The notes: generated by a model not told the origin, from the sequence alone. Numbered from the stretch's first letter, positions 1-6,757 are shown. The stretch is 16,936 nucleotides of DNA from Candidatus Woesearchaeota archaeon (GCA_018302725.1 JAGVZJ010000014.1:1-16936); one strand, 5' to 3'. Numbers and translations are program-made.

Positions 1-24
1 TTGAATTGAATCTACAATTATGAA

Positions 25-1527
25 TTAGCTTATTTGAGAAGCATGTTCAATCGCTGCAGCTTTTATATCTAAAGCTTGATATATCCCTCTACCCACAATG
101 CCGTGGAATCTATCTCCTGCAACTTTTGCAGCATCAGAAATGCTTCCTCCTTGAGCAATAAATCCTGGTGCATAAAATACAGGGCTAACTCCTTTAGCTT
201 CTACAGTAAGTTTAACTTCTGCTATTACGTCAACTTTATTTCCTGGAACCACAAAATGGTTTATTCCTGCACTTGCTGCTATTCTATACATATCCAAAGC
301 GCCTTCATCAGTTATGAACCCACCTTCGCTTACTGCATAAGCAGGATGAGTCATTCTTCCGCCAACAATAACTTTTAATCCAGCGTCTAGAGAATGATAA
401 ATCCAGGCCCTCTCTGTTTCTGGTCCTGCTTGAGGGAAAAGGATTACTGCATCGACTCCTGCTGCCTTACACACTCTTGCAAAATTTCTTCCCGTGTCTG
501 GAATATCTGTTCCAGCTTTTTGATGGTCATAGATAACTGGTTTGGTAGTATGTTTTCTTACAATCTCTACAACTTTTCCTAAACTGTAAGCTAATCCCAA
601 CTCAAATCCAACTTTGTATCCCCCAATACCCTCGACATCAGCGGTACTCTCTACTAATCTTTCAAACTCTTCCAGAGTAGAAACATCACAAGCAGGAATA
701 ACACTTTTATCTCGCTCTATAACTATTTGTTCTAAAGAGCCAATTGCTTTTCTTGCCGTTGTAGTTCCATAAACTCTAAGATATGTTGCCATTCTTTCAA
801 CATCTTCTCTCCTTATTTCTCCAGACGCAGTTTTAACAGGAGCGTGTTCTCTTAAGAAATCATAAACATCTAATGCATTTACAACAGAAACAACTCTTGT
901 TCCTGTTTTTTGTTCGTATTCCTCTATTGCACTTCTTCCAGTAGCGTCAATTCCAACTTCCTGTCTATCAACTCCAATAACCAAAAGAGGGAAATTAAAG
1001 TCTCCTAAGAATTGCAAAAGTTCTCGGGCTTCGTATTTAGCATCTCCAGCTGTAAAGACGTCATCTAATTGTACTATTGACTGTCCATTTTTAGGAGCTC
1101 TACCAATTACCCATGATTTAATTCTTTCTGTCTGTGGCAGATGTTTGGTTAATGCAATAAACTCTTTTACAGTACGCGCATCACCATAACCTTTCATAAC
1201 TGATGCTTCTCCATAATCTTTTGGAAATTTTCTTGTAGAAAATCTAGGAACATTTCTTTTTTTTCTTGCCATTTCTATTGCAGTCGCAACAGCAAGACCA
1301 TTACCTTTTTCTGGGATACCATAAAGTAAATCAAAATCTGCTCCAGAATTCAAAATTGAATCGGCATAAAATTCTCCTAATGCTGCAGATGTCTCTCCAT
1401 CATCAAAGTCTCCTATATTAACAAACCAAGGAGAAATTCTTTTGCTCTTTAAGCTGAAATCTTCACCAACTTTTAGAGCTCCTGTTCTTAATAAAAAATC
1501 AATGAATCTTGTTTTGTATTCCTCCAT
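25..1527 (-). CDS. pyrEF: Bifunctional UMP synthase: orotate phosphoribosyltransferase fused to OMP decarboxylase
   Basis: This gene would carry out the last two steps of de novo UMP synthesis in the cytoplasm: orotate plus PRPP to OMP, then decarboxylation to UMP. I start it at ATG 1527 (500 aa, MEEYKTRF) and not at the start 22 codons upstream, because a TATA-like TTTATAA lies 24-30 nt before this ATG and would give a leaderless mRNA. Residues about 1-230 are the OPRT half, with SPWFVNIGDF near 32-41, RKFPKDYG near 99-106 and the PRPP loop LDDVFTAGD at 154-162. Residues about 275-500 are a TIM-barrel decarboxylase, with D281, YKVG at 304-307, the catalytic region D334/K337/D341, and the phosphate-binding PGF and GRGIYQA segments near the end. 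The usual D-x-K-x-x-D spacing is stretched to D-x-x-K-x-x-x-D. The OPRT-first order is that of eukaryotic UMPS. The fusion is clear; decarboxylase activity is inferred. Confidence 0.9.
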   Translation of the reverse strand: MEEYKTRFIDFLLRTGALKVGEDFSLKSKRISPWFVNIGDFDDGETSAALGEFYADSILNSGADFDLLYGIPEKGNGLAVATAIEMARKKRNVPRFSTRKFPKDYGEASVMKGYGDARTVKEFIALTKHLPQTERIKSWVIGRAPKNGQSIVQLDDVFTAGDAKYEARELLQFLGDFNFPLLVIGVDRQEVGIDATGRSAIEEYEQKTGTRVVSVVNALDVYDFLREHAPVKTASGEIRREDVERMATYLRVYGTTTARKAIGSLEQIVIERDKSVIPACDVSTLEEFERLVESTADVEGIGGYKVGFELGLAYSLGKVVEIVRKHTTKPVIYDHQKAGTDIPDTGRNFARVCKAAGVDAVILFPQAGPETERAWIYHSLDAGLKVIVGGRMTHPAYAVSEGGFITDEGALDMYRIAASAGINHFVVPGNKVDVIAEVKLTVEAKGVSPVFYAPGFIAQGGSISDAAKVAGDRFHGIVGRGIYQALDIKAAAIEHASQIS

Positions 1528-1550
1528 GTGATTTAATAATGGAGGAATTA

Positions 1551-1557
1551 TTATAAA
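1551..1557 (-). promoter_or_regulatory. TATA box for pyrEF
   Basis: On the minus strand TTTATAA lies 24-30 nt upstream of the ATG at 1527. This is the normal distance from an archaeal TATA box to the transcription start, so the mRNA probably begins at or next to the start codon. This supports the shorter protein start. It is inferred from sequence only. Confidence 0.5.
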
Positions 1558-1604
1558 TTTATCGTAAAAATTGTTGTCTATAGTAGGTAACAAATAAAAA
1601 TGTT

Positions 1605-2528
1605 TTATCTATTTTTGTAGTCTTTTAACTCTCTAACATATTCGCAGGCTTGGCAAATTTTTTTTGAAGTTGGCTCATTACACAACTTGCAAGAAGAAAG
1701 TGTTTTTGCTTCCTTGAATTGCTGCTTTAATGATGGAAGTATCTTAATAAAAGAGTCTACTATAGAATATTTTGTTCCGAGGTATTTTAATTCAAACTCG
1801 TTCAACATATCTCTTACCGAATTTCTATATCCAAAGCTTGCATATGGACACTCTGAAAATTTTACTGGAAAACCTTTTAGGAAAGAATAAGTTGTTGTTT
1901 CTTTTTCAGTTACAAAGTATAGCGGCTTTATTCTTCTGATAAACCTTTTGTCTATCATTACTCCAGTAATAGGTCCAAGCCTTGCAGACACTTCCGGGTT
2001 ATTCCTGAACTGGTTCATTAAAATAGACTGGGATTCGTCATCTAAGTTGTGGCCAGTAGCTAGTTTATCAAATTTAAATTTTTTAGAACCGTAATTTAGT
2101 AAATATCTCCTGAAAACTCCACAGAAGGAACAAGGAGTTTTATTTTTAAATTTCTTAACCATTTTGTCTAATGAATGATTAAAGAAATCTTCATAGTTTA
2201 AAATGTGAAGTGTTATGTTGTTATCTTTGCAGAATTTTTTAGCATTTGTTAGATCTCTGTATGCCTTAATACCTTCATCTATCGCTAATGCTTCTAGCGT
2301 TATAATTTTTTTATCCTGAAATTGTTTTAGAATACTTAAGACAGTAAAAGAATCTTTTCCACCAGATAAAGCGATTCCAATCTTGTTCCCTTTTTCTATT
2401 AAATTAAAAGTTCTTATTGTTTTTTTTACTTTTTTCTCGAAATATCTAAGAAAATGCTGCTTGCATAAGCTAACATTAACATTTGTTAATTTTATTACGG
2501 GTTTTTCCTGACAATTTTTACAAGGCAT
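1605..2528 (-). CDS. ttuA: TtuA/Ncs6-family tRNA 2-thiouridine synthetase
   Basis: This is a PP-loop ATPase of the TtuA/Ncs6/CTU1 group, which activates a tRNA uridine by adenylation and replaces its oxygen with sulfur. From ATG 2528 (307 aa) the order is: an N-terminal zinc finger (C3, C6, C22, H25), the PP-loop SGGKDS at 55-60, the first two cluster cysteines C133 and C136, GHNLDDESQ at 159-167, the third cluster cysteine C227, and a C-terminal zinc finger (C280, C283, C292, C295). The three central cysteines match those holding the Fe-S cluster in characterised TtuA enzymes. A GTG at 2537 is in frame, but ATG 2528 has a GGTGGA Shine-Dalgarno-like site just upstream, so I prefer it. It follows the ubiquitin-like carrier (stop 2530) with almost no gap, which fits a dedicated sulfur donor. 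Target position on tRNA cannot be read from sequence. Confidence 0.92.
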   Translation of the reverse strand: MPCKNCQEKPVIKLTNVNVSLCKQHFLRYFEKKVKKTIRTFNLIEKGNKIGIALSGGKDSFTVLSILKQFQDKKIITLEALAIDEGIKAYRDLTNAKKFCKDNNITLHILNYEDFFNHSLDKMVKKFKNKTPCSFCGVFRRYLLNYGSKKFKFDKLATGHNLDDESQSILMNQFRNNPEVSARLGPITGVMIDKRFIRRIKPLYFVTEKETTTYSFLKGFPVKFSECPYASFGYRNSVRDMLNEFELKYLGTKYSIVDSFIKILPSLKQQFKEAKTLSSCKLCNEPTSKKICQACEYVRELKDYKNR

Positions 2529-2529
2529 T

Positions 2530-2724
2530 TTATCCACCAGAAATAACGCTTAATAGTTTTATTTCATCTTTTTCAGAAACCTTTGAATCTTCTGTTACTA
2601 ATTCATTGTTTTTAGAAATTATAACAACTTCTGGGTTAATTTTTAGTTTTTGAAGTATCTCTTTAACTGAGGAAGCTGTTACTTCTACATGTTTATTTTC
2701 TCGTTCTATGAAGACTTTTGGCAT
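2530..2724 (-). CDS. Small ubiquitin-like sulfur carrier ending in Gly-Gly (MoaD/ThiS/TtuB/SAMP-like)
   Basis: This 64-residue protein has the size, beta-rich pattern and C-terminal Gly-Gly of the MoaD/ThiS/TtuB/SAMP carriers. The terminal glycine of such proteins is adenylated by an E1-like enzyme and converted to a thiocarboxylate, which then donates sulfur. It sits between exactly the two partners expected: its start overlaps the end of the E1-like gene by 19 nt, and its stop is directly followed by the TtuA gene. Context therefore favours a TtuB-like role in tRNA thiolation over molybdopterin or thiamine synthesis, since no genes for those pathways are nearby. Some archaeal relatives (SAMPs) are also attached to proteins, and that second use is possible here. 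The sequence alone cannot separate TtuB from SAMP, so I give no symbol. Confidence 0.85.
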   Translation of the reverse strand: MPKVFIERENKHVEVTASSVKEILQKLKINPEVVIISKNNELVTEDSKVSEKDEIKLLSVISGG

Positions 2725-3395
2725 TTTTCACAGGTTTTGTTTACTTTTATTTTTTCTAAATTATTATTCCAGATGTTGAATCTGATTAGATTAGTTTCTG
2801 GATCTTTATTTAATAATATTTTTATTGATTGGGTTAAGGCTAAGGAAGCTATAAGAGAGACTATTGAGTTTAAAACTCCAAAGTCTTCACATCTGTCTAA
2901 GTCTATGTTTTTTTTGTAAATACATTTTAGGCATGGCTTGTTTGGGATGATGTTAAATAAGACTCCTGTTTCTTTAATAGCTGCTGTGTGAATCCATGGG
3001 ATTTTGTTATAGCAGTAATCATTGATTAAAAATCTTGTAGTTAAGTTATCTGTGCAGTCTATGACTAAATTTGAGTCTAGTAAATGCAAGTTAGAATCAT
3101 TTAATTTCTCGTTAAAAGATGTTATTGAGATTTCAGAGTTTATTTCTTTTAATTTTTTTTCTGAAGTAATTGCTTTTTGCTTGTTTACGTCTTTTTCTGT
3201 GTAAAGGGATTGCCTTTGCAAGTTAGTTAGGTCTATTTTATCAAAATCTATTAATTTTAAATTGATACCAGATCGGGCTAATAAAGATGAAACATTAGTT
3301 CCTAAGGCTCCTAAGCCTACAATAGCTACTGTTTTCTTAGAGAGTTCTTTCTGAGCCTGTTTACCTATCAACTTTTCTTGTCTTGCATATCTCAT
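2706..3395 (-). CDS. E1-like ubiquitin/sulfur-carrier adenylyltransferase (ThiF/MoeB/UbaA family)
   Basis: This 229-residue enzyme would adenylate the C-terminal glycine of a ubiquitin-like carrier using ATP. Visible motifs are the nucleotide-binding GLGALG at 27-32, the acidic pair D50/D52, N58 and R61 in TNLQRQ, DCTDN at 113-117, the zinc pairs C155/C158 and C222/C225, and C169 in RCEDFGVL. That cysteine aligns with the one in ThiF (Cys184) that forms the acyl-disulfide with its carrier. There is no rhodanese domain, so it is the short form and needs a separate sulfur source. It is the first gene of the cassette and overlaps the carrier gene. GTTTTTAA, read on the minus strand as TTAAAAAC, lies 21-28 nt upstream of the start, suggesting a leaderless or nearly leaderless mRNA. 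Confidence 0.92.
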   Translation of the reverse strand: MRYARQEKLIGKQAQKELSKKTVAIVGLGALGTNVSSLLARSGINLKLIDFDKIDLTNLQRQSLYTEKDVNKQKAITSEKKLKEINSEISITSFNEKLNDSNLHLLDSNLVIDCTDNLTTRFLINDYCYNKIPWIHTAAIKETGVLFNIIPNKPCLKCIYKKNIDLDRCEDFGVLNSIVSLIASLALTQSIKILLNKDPETNLIRFNIWNNNLEKIKVNKTCEKCQKSS

Positions 3396-3415
3396 AAAGA
3401 TTGGGTAAAAATGAT

Positions 3416-3423
3416 GTTTTTAA
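3416..3423 (-). promoter_or_regulatory. TATA-like box for the E1/carrier/TtuA cassette
   Basis: On the minus strand TTAAAAAC lies 21-28 nt before ATG 3395. It is the only plausible promoter for the three overlapping or touching genes downstream, so I take them as one transcript. Confidence 0.4.
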
Positions 3424-3449
3424 GGGTTTGGGGGTAATTTAATAAAACA

Positions 3450-3486
3450 GTAATATTTATATACCACCTGTAATATTAATATACCA
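3450..3486 (+). repeat. Tandem 17-bp direct repeat over the wHTH-MNT promoter (probable operator)
   Basis: Two copies of a 17-bp unit, 3450-3466 and 3470-3486, differ at one position (GTAATATTTATATACCA and GTAATATTAATATACCA). Their start points are 20 bp apart, about two helical turns, so both would face the same side of the DNA. The first copy contains the TATA box and the second runs up to the base before the ATG at 3488. Binding of a protein here would block TBP and RNA polymerase. The downstream gene encodes an N-terminal winged helix, so autoregulation is the natural inference. Confidence 0.7.
3456..3463 (+). promoter_or_regulatory. TATA box for the wHTH-MNT/HEPN pair
   Basis: TTTATATA lies 25-32 nt upstream of ATG 3488, which implies a leaderless transcript. 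It lies inside the first copy of the tandem repeat. Confidence 0.6.
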
Positions 3487-3487
3487 T

Positions 3488-4006
3488 ATGATACAAAAAT
3501 ATAGCAGATATAGAATACTTGAATTATTTTTTAGATGCCCTAATAAAATATTTCATATAAGAGAAATCTCAAGATTGAGTAAGTTGGCTGTTCCATCTGT
3601 AAAAATTCATTTAGATGAGCTAATAAAGGAGAATTTAGTTTTAAAATCAAAAGAAGGGCTATATGGGGGGCATAAAGCAAGTATAAATCAGAACTTTAAG
3701 CTATTAAAGCAGCAAAACACTGTTTTAATTCTTAATTTAGGGTGTGTAAAATATATTGAGGATGAAATAATGCCAAAATCAATTGTTTTGTATGGCTCGG
3801 CTTCAATTGGTGAGGATGATGAAGAAAGTGATATAGACTTATTTATAGAATCTAAAGAGATAGATTTAGAATTAAGCAAATTTGAAAAAATATTAAACAG
3901 GAAAATTCATTTATTCTTCAAGGAGAATTTTAAAGATTTGAGTAAAGAATTAAAAAATAATATTATAAATGGAATTGTCTTATCAGGCTTTTTAGAGGGG
4001 TATTAA
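3488..4006 (+). CDS. Winged-helix fused to MNT-type nucleotidyltransferase (probable antitoxin)
   Basis: This 172-residue protein has two parts. Residues about 1-70 form a winged-helix DNA-binding domain (REISRLSKLAVPSVKIHLDEL fits the helix-turn-helix). Residues about 95-172 form a minimal nucleotidyltransferase with the motif GS-x10-D-x-D (G103-S104, D115, D117). In known HEPN-MNT modules such a protein transfers AMP groups to the HEPN partner and neutralises it. The third carboxylate of the fold normally sits on a later strand; here the equivalent segment reads KIHLFF, with H141 where Asp is usual, so catalysis may be altered. The stop codon touches the ATG of the HEPN gene, giving a two-gene operon. 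The fused winged helix together with the tandem operator suggests that it also represses its own promoter. A role in defence or stress is inferred from the family. Confidence 0.85.
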   Translation: MIQKYSRYRILELFFRCPNKIFHIREISRLSKLAVPSVKIHLDELIKENLVLKSKEGLYGGHKASINQNFKLLKQQNTVLILNLGCVKYIEDEIMPKSIVLYGSASIGEDDEESDIDLFIESKEIDLELSKFEKILNRKIHLFFKENFKDLSKELKNNIINGIVLSGFLEGY

Positions 4007-4396
4007 ATGATAACAAAGATTAGAGAAAATAAAGAAAAATCAAAATCTTTAATGAATATGGCCGAGATAACTTTAAAGAGATTGAATAACACCAATATGG
4101 AAGAATATCCTACAAATACCTTGTTAGACTATTATGGTATAATTCATCAGTTACTAGAAGCTATTGCTTCTAAAGATGGAGTTAAGGCCAGAGGAGAAGG
4201 CGCCCACCAAGAACTTATTGATTATGTTTCTAAAAAGTATAAGCTTACAGAGCAAACAAGGAGATTTTTACAGCAATTAAGAGATCTTAGGAATAGAATT
4301 TCTTATGAAGGTTTTATGGTAAAAGAATCTTTTATAAAATCTAATAAGGAAAAAATTGAAGAAATAATTGAAAATTTGCTCGGTGAGTTAAATTAA
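4007..4396 (+). CDS. HEPN-domain protein (probable toxin partner, altered catalytic motif)
   Basis: This 129-residue, mostly helical protein directly follows the MNT gene with no spacer. HEPN proteins are dimeric helical bundles, and many are RNases with an R-x4-H motif on the last long helix. Here the matching segment is LRDLRNRISYEGF: R95 and N96 are present, but the catalytic His position is Y100. Either the protein is not a classical HEPN RNase, or Tyr replaces His in this subgroup, or Y100 is a modification site for the MNT partner. GARGEGAHQEL near 60-70 and the repeated Arg/Lys residues are otherwise family-like. After its stop a run of six T at about 4402-4408 could act as an archaeal U-tract terminator. 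The HEPN assignment rests on length, helical pattern, RN motif and the MNT neighbour. Confidence 0.78.
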   Translation: MITKIRENKEKSKSLMNMAEITLKRLNNTNMEEYPTNTLLDYYGIIHQLLEAIASKDGVKARGEGAHQELIDYVSKKYKLTEQTRRFLQQLRDLRNRISYEGFMVKESFIKSNKEKIEEIIENLLGELN

Positions 4397-4401
4397 GAAT
4401 A

Positions 4402-4408
4402 CTTTTTT
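4402..4408 (+). terminator. T-tract, possible terminator of the MNT/HEPN operon
   Basis: A run of T lies just after the HEPN stop codon and before the next promoter. Archaeal RNA polymerase can stop at U-tracts without a hairpin. The evidence is weak and positional. Confidence 0.3.
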
Positions 4409-4433
4409 ATCGCTGAAAGGATTTTGGGGATAA

Positions 4434-4443
4434 TATTAAAAAT
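4434..4443 (+). promoter_or_regulatory. TATA-like box for the SPOUT-like gene
   Basis: TATTAAAAAT lies 21-30 nt before ATG 4464, in a 67-nt gap after the HEPN gene. It supports a separate, leaderless transcript. Confidence 0.4.
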
Positions 4444-4463
4444 AGAATAATACTAACCAGATT

Positions 4464-5306
4464 ATGAAATATAGCCTTATTTTGAATAAATTTGAAATTG
4501 ACTTAAGCAAGTTAAAAAGAAAATTAAAATCCTTTGAGATTGATAAGTTAACTGGAAGAATTAATACAGATAATGAAGTTGAATTAGAAGAAGTTGATAA
4601 AGTCTTAGTTTTAGAAAATGAAAATTTCTTTAGTTTAGAAGATTTAAGGAAAGACATTAGTAAGATAAAATTTAATGAGTTTAATTTAAGAGTTAAAAGC
4701 TATGTTAAGATTCCTTCAGGAACTATAAAGAAGAAATTATATCTCGTTGTTAATAAAAAATTGAATGAAAACTCTGAAAATAATGTGTTAATTGAATTGT
4801 TTAAAGAAGGAAAGATTAAATACAGGATATTCACCTATAAAGAAATAAAGAGTAAACCTAAGAATAACCTAACTGTTTTAATTGAAAATCCCAGATTAGT
4901 TGAGGAAATCAGTGATTTTTTGAGGTTATGCTTAATATTTAATCTAGAGTTTAAAGTTATACATGATAATAAAACAGAGTTTGAAACTTTATTAAACAAG
5001 GCTAAGAAGCTAACTAAAGGAAAGTTATCTGAGTTTAATGTTGAAGTTATTAAAGATTTAAAAGAACTTGATTATGTTAAAATTGGTTTCTCAAAGCATT
5101 CCAAGAAAAATGAGAAAGATTTTGTTCAGTTTGTTAAAAAGAATAATAAAAGGCTGCTGTTTGTTTTTGGGAATGACACTTATGGATTGAGCCAGAAAAC
5201 TAGAGATAGTCTGGATGTATCATTTAGTTTAGGGCCTGATAAGGTTAAGCCTATGAAAGCGAATCAGGCTTTAGCTTATGTTTTAGGGATTTACAGCAAT
5301 CTTTGA
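4464..5306 (+). CDS. Probable SPOUT-superfamily RNA methyltransferase
   Basis: This 280-residue, lysine-rich protein is not closely recognised over its full length. Its C-terminal part (about 230-278) reads like the cofactor-binding knot of SpoU/TrmH-type SPOUT enzymes: a hydrophobic strand LLFVFGN, then D-x-YGLS, then LGPDKVKPMKANQALAYVLGIY, comparable to the motif 2 and motif 3 regions in which SAM sits. The middle (about 110-225) alternates strands and helices and would complete the alpha/beta fold. The first 100 residues may form an RNA-binding extension, possibly THUMP-like, but I cannot confirm that. The substrate is unknown; tRNA or rRNA is likely by family. It is transcribed from its own TATA box, followed 42 nt later by the DUF357 gene. 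Confidence 0.55.
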   Translation: MKYSLILNKFEIDLSKLKRKLKSFEIDKLTGRINTDNEVELEEVDKVLVLENENFFSLEDLRKDISKIKFNEFNLRVKSYVKIPSGTIKKKLYLVVNKKLNENSENNVLIELFKEGKIKYRIFTYKEIKSKPKNNLTVLIENPRLVEEISDFLRLCLIFNLEFKVIHDNKTEFETLLNKAKKLTKGKLSEFNVEVIKDLKELDYVKIGFSKHSKKNEKDFVQFVKKNNKRLLFVFGNDTYGLSQKTRDSLDVSFSLGPDKVKPMKANQALAYVLGIYSNL

Positions 5307-5317
5307 AAATAGATTAA

Positions 5318-5327
5318 GCTTAAAAAC
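5318..5327 (+). promoter_or_regulatory. TATA-like box for DUF357/AK6
   Basis: GCTTAAAAAC lies 22-31 nt upstream of ATG 5349, consistent with leaderless transcription of the two-gene unit that follows. Confidence 0.45.
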
Positions 5328-5348
5328 TCTGTTTCTTTTCTGAAAAAA

Positions 5349-5630
5349 ATGAGAGAGATAACAGAGGAAAAAATTAAGAAATATTTTTTAGTTACTGAAA
5401 AGGCTTTTGAAAAGGCTAAGAAAGCGGGAAATAGAACCAAATTAAAAAAAGAAAGAGAGGATTGTTTAGACATGGTAGAGAGGTATATTAAAGATGCAAA
5501 GCATTTTTATGAAAAAGGAGATACTGTAAATGCTTTTGCTGCTCTGAACTATGCTCATGGATGGCTGGATGCCGGAGCAAGAATTGGGCTATGGGATGTT
5601 CATGATTCCCAATTATTTACTGTAGATTAA
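5349..5630 (+). CDS. DUF357-family small helical protein
   Basis: This 93-residue protein matches the archaeal DUF357 family in length and in its signature region: YIKDAKHFYEKGDTVNAF followed by ALNYAHGWLDAGARIGLWDV (residues about 48-85). It is predicted to be all helical, with a charged N-terminal coil. The family is widespread in archaea and has no established function that I know of. Its stop is one base before the ATG of the AK6/Fap7 kinase, so the two are almost certainly co-transcribed. That pairing, with a probable RNA methyltransferase just upstream, hints at RNA or ribosome work, but this is only a guess from context. Confidence 0.85.
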   Translation: MREITEEKIKKYFLVTEKAFEKAKKAGNRTKLKKEREDCLDMVERYIKDAKHFYEKGDTVNAFAALNYAHGWLDAGARIGLWDVHDSQLFTVD

Positions 5631-5631
5631 A

Positions 5632-6102
5632 ATGAAAAAAGCTATAGTTGTCAGCGGGTGCCCTGGAACCGGGAAAACAAAAGTTGCTAAGCTGATTTCT
5701 AAAAAAAGGGGCTGTGAGTATGTAGGTACTAAAAATGTGATTAATGAATTTGGGCTGGTTGAAGGCTATGACAAAAAGATGAAATCTTTTATAGTTGATA
5801 CTGACAAGTTAAGTAAAGTCTTAGTTGGTTTAATTAAGAAATCCACCAAAACATTAGTAATTGATGGTCATTTGAGTCATTATGTTCCCAGGAAATATGT
5901 TAAGCTGTGCATTATCACTAAGTGCGATATAAAAATTTTAAAGAAAAGACTGGAGAGGAGAGGATATAGCAAATCTAAGGTGAGGGATAATTTGGATGCT
6001 GAGATATTTGATACATGCCATGTGGAAGCTTTAGAATTCGGGCACAAGATTAAGGTTATTGATACAAGCAAGGGAATTAGGCCTTCCTCTTTAGCCCTTT
6101 AA
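5632..6102 (+). CDS. AK6/Fap7-family adenylate kinase-like NTPase
   Basis: This 156-residue P-loop protein belongs to the AK6 (Fap7/hCINAP) group. Its Walker A is GCPGTGKT at 9-16. The family signature VIDGHLSHYVP lies near 96-106, and RLERRGYSKSKVRDN with a following AE near 126-144 is the lid and base-recognition region. Eukaryotic Fap7 assists the last step of small-subunit rRNA maturation and binds uS11; archaeal relatives have also been shown to bind uS11. The protein could act as an adenylate kinase, a ribosome assembly ATPase, or both. It follows the DUF357 gene with a one-base gap. Its 3' end overlaps that of the convergent PHP gene by 26 bp. Confidence 0.9.
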   Translation: MKKAIVVSGCPGTGKTKVAKLISKKRGCEYVGTKNVINEFGLVEGYDKKMKSFIVDTDKLSKVLVGLIKKSTKTLVIDGHLSHYVPRKYVKLCIITKCDIKILKKRLERRGYSKSKVRDNLDAEIFDTCHVEALEFGHKIKVIDTSKGIRPSSLAL

Positions 6103-6757
6103 GGGGCGCAAGGAATATTAGGTTAGCAAATATCTTTATGAATTTAAAGAGTGAAATTGGCTGCGTGTTTAACTGGATTTTATTTTTTTTGATTGCTCTT
6201 ATTACTCCCTCTATGTTTTTTTCTGCATCCACCCATGTATAATTGGTTCCTATTTGGTAGAGATAATGAGCATCTGAATTCCCAACCATTGGCTTGTGGT
6301 ATTTCTTCGCTATTTTTAGCGCAGGTTTGTTTCTGTTTAAAAGGTTTGTATAGTAAGCAGAATGTTCAATTCCATCTATATAATTAATATATTCTTCTAT
6401 ATCTTTTCCTATTGAGCTAATAAAGAAGAAAGGATGCGGGGCGATTATAAGTGATTTTTCACTTTTTATATTTTTTAGGTCCTTTAATGTTTTTACTTTC
6501 ATAGCTTTATCATGCTCTACATTATACATAAGAATGTCCACTCCTTCAATTCTCCTTTCTATTCCCGGGATTACTATAATTCCTTTTGATTTTGCATATT
6601 CTACTATTTCCTCGGACTTAAAGCTTTGATCATGAAAAGTAAAGGCCATCACATCAAAGTTGAGAGAAGCTAGATGGTCTACTAACTCCTTAGCAGTATA
6701 TCCTACCATATCTTTTTTATCCTCTTTTGAATGCATGTGCATATCTGCTTTTAACAT
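6077..6757 (-). CDS. PHP-domain metal-dependent phosphoesterase-like protein
   Basis: This 226-residue protein has the PHP metal-site pattern: D5-x-H7-x-H9 in ADMHMHS, a histidine in FTFHD (about 42), a glutamate in GIER (about 66), APHPFF (about 108), and NSDAH (about 160). PHP proteins use two or three metal ions to hydrolyse phosphoesters; small stand-alone members include phosphatases and nucleases, and the substrate here is unknown. The last 35 residues (SLFKFIKIFANLIFLAPLKGL plus a basic end) look like an amphipathic or membrane-associating helix. It has its own TATA box 24-32 nt upstream. It lies downstream of the GT2 gene, so it may be loosely linked to glycan metabolism. Confidence 0.82.
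   Translation of the reverse strand: MLKADMHMHSKEDKKDMVGYTAKELVDHLASLNFDVMAFTFHDQSFKSEEIVEYAKSKGIIVIPGIERRIEGVDILMYNVEHDKAMKVKTLKDLKNIKSEKSLIIAPHPFFFISSIGKDIEEYINYIDGIEHSAYYTNLLNRNKPALKIAKKYHKPMVGNSDAHYLYQIGTNYTWVDAEKNIEGVIRAIKKNKIQLNTQPISLFKFIKIFANLIFLAPLKGLKRKA

Noticed and set aside
1528..1593. Upstream 22-codon extension of pyrEF
   Set aside because: It contains the TATA box and has no similarity to the OPRT N-terminus; ATG 1527 fits a leaderless start.
3450..3486. CRISPR-like array
   Set aside because: Only two copies with a 3-bp gap and no further units or cas genes; an operator explains it better.
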